Positions 58,708 to 64,000 of a DNA stretch of 64,000 bases are shown in pieces (positions within the stretch are counted from its first letter, which is position 1; every line of letters starts with the position of its first letter). The stretch lies in NCBI RefSeq assembly GCF_004310325.1, contig NZ_SIRT01000001.1, forward strand, positions 682,001 to 746,000, written 5' to 3'. The stretch is from Hyunsoonleella flava. Its GTDB lineage: Bacteria; Bacteroidota; Bacteroidia; Flavobacteriales; Flavobacteriaceae. Both the position numbers and the translations under genes were made by a program. The notes under the pieces are model-generated. The model saw only the letters and a program-made list of their open reading frames with translations, was not told the origin of the DNA and did not search any database.

Positions 58708-59496
58708 ATGATTTCTGTAACGCTTCTTGGTGCCGGCAATGTTGGAACGCATTTATTTAAAGCTTTCAATAAAAACAATCAAATAACTGTAAAACAATGG
58801 TTTAACAGAAGTTTAAATTCCATTTCAAAATATAAAAATAATGTTAGTATTACAGATGATTTAAGCAATCTGGAAATCGCTGATGTTTACATTATTTCAG
58901 TGAGCGACGAAGCTGTTGCCGATATTTCAGCAGCATTACCTTTTGAAAACAGATTGGTGGTGCATACAGCGGGCAGCATTAACATCCACGATTTAGATAA
59001 AAAAAACAGACGTGGTGTATTCTACCCTTTGCAATCTTTCACCAAAACGGCAGATTTGGATTTTTCTGAAATCCCAATTTGTATCGAAACCCTTGAAAAA
59101 ACAGATTATCATGTCCTGAAGTCTTTAGCCTTAAAATTGGGTGGACCTGTGAAAAAAGTGAATAGCGACCAACGCAAAATCTTGCATTTGGCAGCCGTTT
59201 TTGTAAATAATTTTACAAATCAAATGTATCGTATTGCTCATGAAATTACAGAATCTGAAGCAACAGAGTTCGATTTACTAAAACCACTTATCTTAGAAAC
59301 TGCTAACAAAATACAAGATCTATCACCTTACATGGCACAAACTGGTCCTGCGAGGCGTAATGACCTAAAAACCATTAAAAATCACTTAAAACTTTTAAAA
59401 AACGAAGAGCATCAGGAGATTTATAAACTAATGACCAGATCAATCCAAAACACCCATGTTGCCTCAACGCGTGCAACGCGCTCCAAAAAAAACTAA
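58708..59496 (+). CDS. DUF2520 Rossmann-type oxidoreductase-like protein
   Basis: A 262-residue protein with a Rossmann N-terminus (SVTLLGAGNVGTHLFKAF). A DUF2520 C-terminal helical domain contains KILHLAAVFVNNFTNQMYRIAHEI and the GPARRNDLKTIKNHLKLL motif. Relatives resemble F420-dependent NADP reductases or pyrroline-5-carboxylate reductases, but the reaction is not established. It begins an apparent plus-strand operon: kdsC starts four bases after its stop. A short tandem heptamer (AAATCCT type) precedes it at about 58664-58690. Confidence 0.88.
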   Translation: MISVTLLGAGNVGTHLFKAFNKNNQITVKQWFNRSLNSISKYKNNVSITDDLSNLEIADVYIISVSDEAVADISAALPFENRLVVHTAGSINIHDLDKKNRRGVFYPLQSFTKTADLDFSEIPICIETLEKTDYHVLKSLALKLGGPVKKVNSDQRKILHLAAVFVNNFTNQMYRIAHEITESEATEFDLLKPLILETANKIQDLSPYMAQTGPARRNDLKTIKNHLKLLKNEEHQEIYKLMTRSIQNTHVASTRATRSKKN

Positions 59497-59499
59497 ATA

Positions 59500-60030
59500 A
59501 TGGAAGAGAAAAGTTATAAAGAATATTTAAACCATATTACCACGTTTATTTTTGATGTTGACGGCGTTCTAACCGATGGCACGGTACATATTACATCATC
59601 TGGCGAAATGTTGCGCACGATGAACATAAAAGATGGCTACGCCCTTAAAACCGCTGTTGACCAAGGATATAACGTTTGTATCATTTCTGGTGGCAGCAAT
59701 GAAGGTGTTGAAAAACGTTTAACAGGTTTAGGCATTACCGATATTTATTTAGGTGCTCACAATAAAATTGAGCAGTTGGATGATTATTTTAATCGTAAAA
59801 AATTAACTTCTGAAAACGTACTGTACATGGGCGATGATATTCCCGATTATCCCGTAATGAAAGGTATTGGATTACCCTGCTGTCCACAAGATGCAGTGCC
59901 TGAAATTAAAGCCATATCAAAATACGTATCACACAAAAATGGCGGTAAAGGTGCGGTAAGGGACGTTATCGAACAGGTTTTAAAAGTCCAAGGGAAATGG
60001 AATGGGAATTTTAGCGCTAAGTATGATTAA
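59500..60030 (+). CDS. kdsC: 3-deoxy-D-manno-octulosonate 8-phosphate phosphatase (KdsC, HAD family)
   Basis: A 176-residue HAD phosphatase without a cap domain. Motif I is FIFDVDGVLTDG (residues about 17-28), with the two catalytic aspartates. Motif II is IISGGSN. Motif IV is YMGDDIPDYPVMK. These match KdsC, which dephosphorylates KDO-8-phosphate during lipopolysaccharide core synthesis. The C-terminus has the usual GGKGAVRDVIEQVL. It follows DUF2520 closely; a CAGT-rich 52-base spacer separates it from the next gene. Confidence 0.92.
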   Translation: MEEKSYKEYLNHITTFIFDVDGVLTDGTVHITSSGEMLRTMNIKDGYALKTAVDQGYNVCIISGGSNEGVEKRLTGLGITDIYLGAHNKIEQLDDYFNRKKLTSENVLYMGDDIPDYPVMKGIGLPCCPQDAVPEIKAISKYVSHKNGGKGAVRDVIEQVLKVQGKWNGNFSAKYD

Positions 60031-60082
60031 TACCAGTTTGCAGTTGCAGTCTCAGTTTTCAGTTCTCGTTTAATAAATTAGA

Positions 60083-60418
60083 ATGAAGCGCAAAAGCAGA
60101 CGTATCAGTATTGGTTTTTGTTACATAGGTTTTGGCAACAAACAAAGTAATTTCAATCAGAAAAACGATAATCCGTTTGCAACAGCAAAAGACAGGCTCC
60201 ATAAGGCATCACATTATCATTTCAAGCTAGATTTTAAACATGAAAAACTATCAAAAGAAGACAAAGAGCTCATCAAAAGTAAAATTAGAAAAGCTGAAAA
60301 GTGCAAGATTGTCATTGCGTCTATTGTAACAGTTGTGGTTATTATTATCTTATTTTTTCTTTTGAGGATTTATTTGTTTAATACCATTGATAATAGAAAC
60401 ACACCGATTGTATATTGA
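60083..60418 (+). CDS. Hypothetical single-span membrane protein
   Basis: A 111-residue protein of unknown family. A basic N-terminal region includes FCYIGFGNKQSNFNQKNDNPFATAK. A charged stretch (KLSKEDKELIKSKIRKAEKCK) precedes one transmembrane helix at about residues 76-95 (IVIASIVTVVVIIILFFLL). Its stop overlaps the start of the prenyltransferase gene by four bases, so it is probably real and co-translated. Function unknown. Confidence 0.6.
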   Translation: MKRKSRRISIGFCYIGFGNKQSNFNQKNDNPFATAKDRLHKASHYHFKLDFKHEKLSKEDKELIKSKIRKAEKCKIVIASIVTVVVIIILFFLLRIYLFNTIDNRNTPIVY

Positions 60419-61323
60419 ATTTCTTAAACCTCATCCGCTGGAAGAATTTATTAATGATTGCCCTTGTGCAACTTTTAATTAAGTATGCACTTCTAGAGCC
60501 TTTTGGAGTAAACACAGCACTTGACGGACTTGGAATTACTCTATTAATTTTAGCTACCACAAGTATAGCTGCGGCAGGAAACATCATAAACGATATTTAC
60601 GATCAAAACACGGATGCTATCAACAAACCCAATAAAGTTATTGTTGGCAAATTCATATCAGAACAGGCAGCCTATAACGCTTTTATCATTTGTAATATTA
60701 TTGGTGTTGGCATTGGGTTTTACCTCTCACACCGCATAGGCAAAAGTCCGTTTTTTACCATTTTTGTTCTTATTTCTGCACTACTCTATATTTATGCGTC
60801 GTATCTTAAAGGCATATTACTTGTTGGGAATATTATAATTTCAATTTTAGTTGCTGCAAGTATTTTAATTGTTGGTCTGTTTGAGCTCTCGCCAACCATA
60901 ACAGTATATAACAGAGAAATTCAAATCACTTTTTTTAGAATCGTTTTAGACTATGCCATATTTGCTTTTATGATTAATTTTCTACGAGAAATTACAAAAG
61001 ATATTGAAGATGTAGATGGCGACCATAAAGTAGGCCACAACACCTTACCCATAGCCATTGGGCGCGAACGTACGCGTAATGTGCTAATTGCACTCAATTG
61101 TATCCCACTAGTAGTTATAATCATCTACACAATAACTAATTTGTACAAACAACAGCTAATGCTTATCTACTTTTTAGTAGGCATTATTGCACCGTTAATC
61201 TATATTTCCATAAAATTATTCGGTGCTAAATCCAAAGACCATTTTCAGCATCTATCAAACATGTACAAGCTAGTGATGCTATTTGGAATGCTTTCGCTAC
61301 TTTTATATGCGTTTACAATTTAA
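60415..61323 (+). CDS. UbiA-type prenyltransferase (geranylgeranylglycerol-phosphate geranylgeranyltransferase-like)
   Basis: A 302-residue polytopic membrane protein of the UbiA family. The first aspartate-rich motif is NDIYDQNTD (residues about 59-67) and the second is DVDGDHKVG (about 199-207). Eight or nine helices follow the usual plan. Flavobacterial homologs are annotated as geranylgeranylglycerol-phosphate geranylgeranyltransferases; the true acceptor could also be a quinone ring. The start codon is TTG at 60415, overlapping the previous stop; MNFLNLIRWKNLLM is the usual family start. Confidence 0.87.
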   Translation: MNFLNLIRWKNLLMIALVQLLIKYALLEPFGVNTALDGLGITLLILATTSIAAAGNIINDIYDQNTDAINKPNKVIVGKFISEQAAYNAFIICNIIGVGIGFYLSHRIGKSPFFTIFVLISALLYIYASYLKGILLVGNIIISILVAASILIVGLFELSPTITVYNREIQITFFRIVLDYAIFAFMINFLREITKDIEDVDGDHKVGHNTLPIAIGRERTRNVLIALNCIPLVVIIIYTITNLYKQQLMLIYFLVGIIAPLIYISIKLFGAKSKDHFQHLSNMYKLVMLFGMLSLLLYAFTI

Positions 61324-61328
61324 GACTG

Positions 61329-61922
61329 GTGCTCAAAGAAAAACTAAAAGAATACAATATCATTTTAGCCTCTCAATCCCCGAGGCGACAAGCCTTTTTT
61401 AAGGAATTAGGTTTAGATTTTGAAATCCGACTAAAACCCGTTAAAGAAGAATATCCGCCAAGGCTAACTCATTTTGAAATAAGCAATTACCTGGCGCAAT
61501 TAAAGGCACTTCCGTTTAAAGACGAATTGCAACCCAATGATATTTTAATTACCAGCGATACTATTGTTTGGAACGATAACACCGCATTGGGAAAACCAGA
61601 AGATGTCGATGAAGCAGTTTCAATATTAAAATCATTAAGCGACACCACGCACGAAGTAATCACCTCGGTATGTTTCACAATGACAGATTATGAAAAAACC
61701 TTGCACAACATCACCAAGGTTACCTTTAAAGCACTGTTAGATGATGAAATAGACTACTACATCAAAACGTATAAGCCTTTTGATAAAGCAGGCGCCTACG
61801 GTATTCAAGATTGGATTGGGCAAATTGGTGTCACCAAAATTGAAGGCTCCTATTTTAACGTTATGGGCTTGCCCGTTCATCTTGTGCATAAAACGTTAAA
61901 TAGCATTGCCGACCTGAAGTAA
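61329..61922 (+). CDS. maf: Maf-family nucleoside triphosphate pyrophosphatase
   Basis: A 197-residue Maf/HAM1-type enzyme that hydrolyses non-canonical nucleotides such as dTTP/UTP analogues to monophosphates. The signature IILASQSPRRQAFF is at residues about 11-24. The catalytic ITSDTIVW and the AGAYGIQDW segment near the C-terminus are present. The start is GTG at 61329, six bases after the prenyltransferase stop. It is intact and of normal length. Confidence 0.92.
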   Translation: MLKEKLKEYNIILASQSPRRQAFFKELGLDFEIRLKPVKEEYPPRLTHFEISNYLAQLKALPFKDELQPNDILITSDTIVWNDNTALGKPEDVDEAVSILKSLSDTTHEVITSVCFTMTDYEKTLHNITKVTFKALLDDEIDYYIKTYKPFDKAGAYGIQDWIGQIGVTKIEGSYFNVMGLPVHLVHKTLNSIADLK

Positions 61923-61951
61923 GTTTGTAATTTTATAAAAAACATAATACT

Positions 61952-62866
61952 ATGAAAGCCATTAGTTCATGTACTGTTATTATTTTAGGATTATTAATAA
62001 CATGCTTTGGATGCAAGGAAGAATCCACAAAAAAAGATACGCTAGCAATTAATTCATCTAACCAAAACGCAAAACCAGCACAACCTTTAAGCCAACAGTT
62101 TAAAGACTATTGGTACGCCGGAAAAGCCGAAATTTCGTCCTATAAACTTGAACAAGCACGCTATGGCGAAATGCGAGACGGCACCGCAGTTTTAATTTAT
62201 GTAACTGAAGATTTTCTACCCGAAATTCAGGTGAAGGCAGATCATAAAAGTGATAAAAATATTCCTGTTTTAAAGCTAAATGCCACTAAAAATTTCAATA
62301 CGGGCATTTATCCATACAGCATCATGCAAAGTACGTTTTACCCTGTGGGAAACAACCAACATGCCATTAAAGTGTCAAGTTCCATGCAAGAATGGTGCGG
62401 ACATGTATACGCGCAGTTAAACAATAAGGATAATTTTGAAATTATGTCCCACTCCTATTTTGAAGGAGAAGCTGACCAAAACTTCAAACTTGATAAAGCC
62501 ATTTTGGAAAATGAATTATGGACACAGCTACGCATCAATCCAAAATCCTTACCAACGGGAAATATTGCCGTAATCCCATCATTGGAATTTACTAGAATGA
62601 AACATATTGATATTAAGCCATATCAAGCGGATGCGACCTTAACAGGGGATACATACACCCTAAAATACAATAATCTAAACAGATCATTAATCATCACATT
62701 CAATCCAATGTTTCCATATGATATTTTAGGTTGGGAAGAAACGTTTCAAAGTGGCTCGCAAACCATGACAACAAAGGCCACCAAACTCAACACCATAACA
62801 TCGCCATATTGGCAAAAAAACCAGAACAAACACGAGGTTTTAAGAGATTCACTCAAATTAAATTAA
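61952..62866 (+). CDS. Conserved lipoprotein of unknown function
   Basis: A 304-residue lipoprotein (lipobox FGC near residue 21) followed by a short polar linker and a single domain. Landmarks are QFKDYWYAGKAEISSYKLEQARYGEMRDGTA, QEWCGHVYAQLN, and SLIITFNPMFPYDILGWEETF. Homologs are common in Flavobacteriaceae downstream of maf and sometimes inherit its name by neighbour error; nothing here resembles Maf. It lies 29 bases after the maf stop. Function unknown. Confidence 0.7.
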   Translation: MKAISSCTVIILGLLITCFGCKEESTKKDTLAINSSNQNAKPAQPLSQQFKDYWYAGKAEISSYKLEQARYGEMRDGTAVLIYVTEDFLPEIQVKADHKSDKNIPVLKLNATKNFNTGIYPYSIMQSTFYPVGNNQHAIKVSSSMQEWCGHVYAQLNNKDNFEIMSHSYFEGEADQNFKLDKAILENELWTQLRINPKSLPTGNIAVIPSLEFTRMKHIDIKPYQADATLTGDTYTLKYNNLNRSLIITFNPMFPYDILGWEETFQSGSQTMTTKATKLNTITSPYWQKNQNKHEVLRDSLKLN

Positions 62867-62917
62867 AATCTAAAAGTTTTGAATGTATATTTACTGCATA
62901 TTTAATGGCTTTTAAGA

Positions 62918-63469
62918 ATGATTGCAGAGTTTTTTGAAACGTACAGCATAGAACTTATACAAACCGGGTTTGTCATAGGAATTCTTTTCATTATTGCGCT
63001 CATCACTAACATCCTTATAAAAAAGATTGGACGCAAAAGTGGTATTAATGAGGCAAGAATAAGGTTGATGCGCAGATACGTGCTAGTATCGTTATTAATT
63101 ATCGGTATTTTAATCCAAGCCTTTGTATTTGGTGCCAAATTTGAAGACATCGCAGTCATATTCTCTTCAGTATTTGCCATTATTGGTATTGCACTATTTG
63201 CCATCTGGTCTATTTTAAGCAATGTAACTTCGGGCATCATCATGTTCTTTAATTTCCCATATAAAGTGGGCGATAAAATTTCAATACACGATAAAGATTT
63301 TCCTATCACGGCCATTATTGAGGATATTAGGGCGTTTCAGCTACATTTACGATTAGAAAATGGCGATTTGGTTACCTATCCAAACAACCTTATGCTACAA
63401 AAAGCAGTAACACTGGTAGAAAAAGATGCTATTGAAGCTGATAGTGATGATGGCGCAGATGCAGTTTAA
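62918..63469 (+). CDS. Small mechanosensitive channel (MscS family)
   Basis: A 183-residue MscS-type channel. It has three hydrophobic helices (about residues 12-35, 52-75 and 80-105). The pore-lining helix is followed by the conserved GIIMFFNFPYKVGDKISIHD and NGDLVTYPNNLMLQKAV of the beta domain. It lacks the large C-terminal cage domain of E. coli MscS, as do many short bacterial versions. It would release solutes under hypo-osmotic shock. Confidence 0.88.
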   Translation: MIAEFFETYSIELIQTGFVIGILFIIALITNILIKKIGRKSGINEARIRLMRRYVLVSLLIIGILIQAFVFGAKFEDIAVIFSSVFAIIGIALFAIWSILSNVTSGIIMFFNFPYKVGDKISIHDKDFPITAIIEDIRAFQLHLRLENGDLVTYPNNLMLQKAVTLVEKDAIEADSDDGADAV

Positions 63470-63480
63470 ATATTAAGCCT

Positions 63481-64000
63481 ATGCCCAGAAAAAGAGTGTA
63501 TCGATCCAAGAAAAAACTAGGACAAGCTCCTGGAAGCGTGGTGTATACGGGCGAACGCTCTAAACCTAAATTAGTACTCGAAGCCTTTGATTATACCAAA
63601 CAGAGCTGCACGGAAAAAGAACTCCAAAACATAGAGGAAAGCTTTGAGTTTAAACAAACAGCATCGGTTACCTGGATAAACGTTAACGGACTCAATTACG
63701 TTTCAGAAATTGAAAAACTAGGGCAGCATTACGAGCTACATCCCTTAGTTTTAGAAGATATCGTAAACATAGCCCAACGCCCAAAAATTGACGAATACGA
63801 AAACTACCTGTTTATCGTACTCAAAATGCTATATTATGATAAAAGCCAAAATATCGTTTCAGAGCAGGTGAGTTTTGTATTGGGTAAAAACTATGTGCTG
63901 TCCTTTCAAGAAGCCGAGGGCGATGTGTTTGATACCGTAAGAGACCGCATTCGTTATGCCAAAGGTCGCGTGCGCAACATGCAGTCAGACTATCTACTTT
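63481..64000 (+). CDS. corA: CorA-family magnesium/cobalt transporter, N-terminal part
   Basis: The frame begins MPRKRVYRSKKKLGQAPGS and runs past the window edge with about 173 codons visible. The cytoplasmic CorA domain is recognisable: TWINVNGLN, YELHPLVLEDIVNIAQRPKIDEYENYLFIVLKML and VSFVLGKNYVLSFQE. The membrane helices with the GMN motif lie outside the window. It starts 11 bases after the MscS stop. Confidence 0.92.
   Translation, partial: MPRKRVYRSKKKLGQAPGSVVYTGERSKPKLVLEAFDYTKQSCTEKELQNIEESFEFKQTASVTWINVNGLNYVSEIEKLGQHYELHPLVLEDIVNIAQRPKIDEYENYLFIVLKMLYYDKSQNIVSEQVSFVLGKNYVLSFQEAEGDVFDTVRDRIRYAKGRVRNMQSDYLL

Noticed and set aside
61952-62866. Annotation as a Maf-like septum formation inhibitor
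   Set aside because: The protein is a lipoprotein without any Maf motif; the true Maf gene is the preceding one.

Overview
The window is AT-rich DNA from a member of the Bacteroidota, most likely a marine Flavobacteriaceae. The evidence is a SusC/SusD pair, type IX secretion C-terminal sorting domains, many lipoprotein signals, Bacteroidota-type -7 promoter boxes (TAnnTTTG), and flavobacterial housekeeping neighbours such as a TamB-like gene next to tsaD, DUF4159, DUF4294 and a THUMP-like methyltransferase. No phage, insertion sequence or CRISPR array was seen.

Layout. Positions 1-9000 hold housekeeping genes: partial tamB, tsaD, a parvulin, rsmE, DUF4159, two TrmH-type methyltransferases, an AI-2E family permease and a universal stress protein. 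Positions 9080-15000 hold four minus-strand genes for secreted or surface proteins: two T9SS cargo proteins, a type-III-fibronectin-like lipoprotein and a GH16 lipoprotein. Positions 15250-21189 hold a complete trans-4-hydroxy-L-proline degradation operon (deaminase, semialdehyde dehydrogenase, epimerase, D-hydroxyproline oxidase) with a divergent AraC regulator. Positions 21186-53071 hold a large minus-strand polysaccharide utilization locus: SusE-like protein, SusC, SusD, two GH30, one clan GH-A enzyme, four sulfatases, a sugar porter, an SGNH esterase, three GH2 enzymes and a large DUF5107/TPR protein. A plus-strand AraC regulator lies at its head (53704-54591). A tRNA-Arg follows, with a duplicated 3' end. 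Positions 55118-64000 return to housekeeping genes (M42 peptidase, DUF4294, hemolysin III family, GNAT, truncated hemoglobin, DUF2520, kdsC, UbiA-type prenyltransferase, maf, lipoprotein, MscS, partial corA).

The main discovery is a shared 64-bp promoter module found four times (53264-53327, 43752-43815, 14937-15000, 9958-10021). In each, two direct repeats sit exactly 21 bp apart, and the gene-proximal repeat lies exactly 21 nt upstream of a TAnnTTTG/A box. This is the geometry of AraC-type activator sites. It ties the isolated 9-15 kb gene set to the main locus as one regulon, and the AraC protein at 53704 is the obvious candidate activator.

Putting the genes together: surface GH16, GH30 and GH-A lipoproteins and sulfatases would cut and desulfate a branched glycan, probably galactose-rich. 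SusC/D would import the pieces, periplasmic GH2 enzymes would trim them, and the sugar porter would carry monosaccharides into the cell. The embedded hydroxyproline operon suggests that the natural substrate may be a hydroxyproline-rich glycoprotein such as a sulfated arabinogalactan-protein. That is an inference, and the hydroxyproline operon itself does not carry the 64-bp module.
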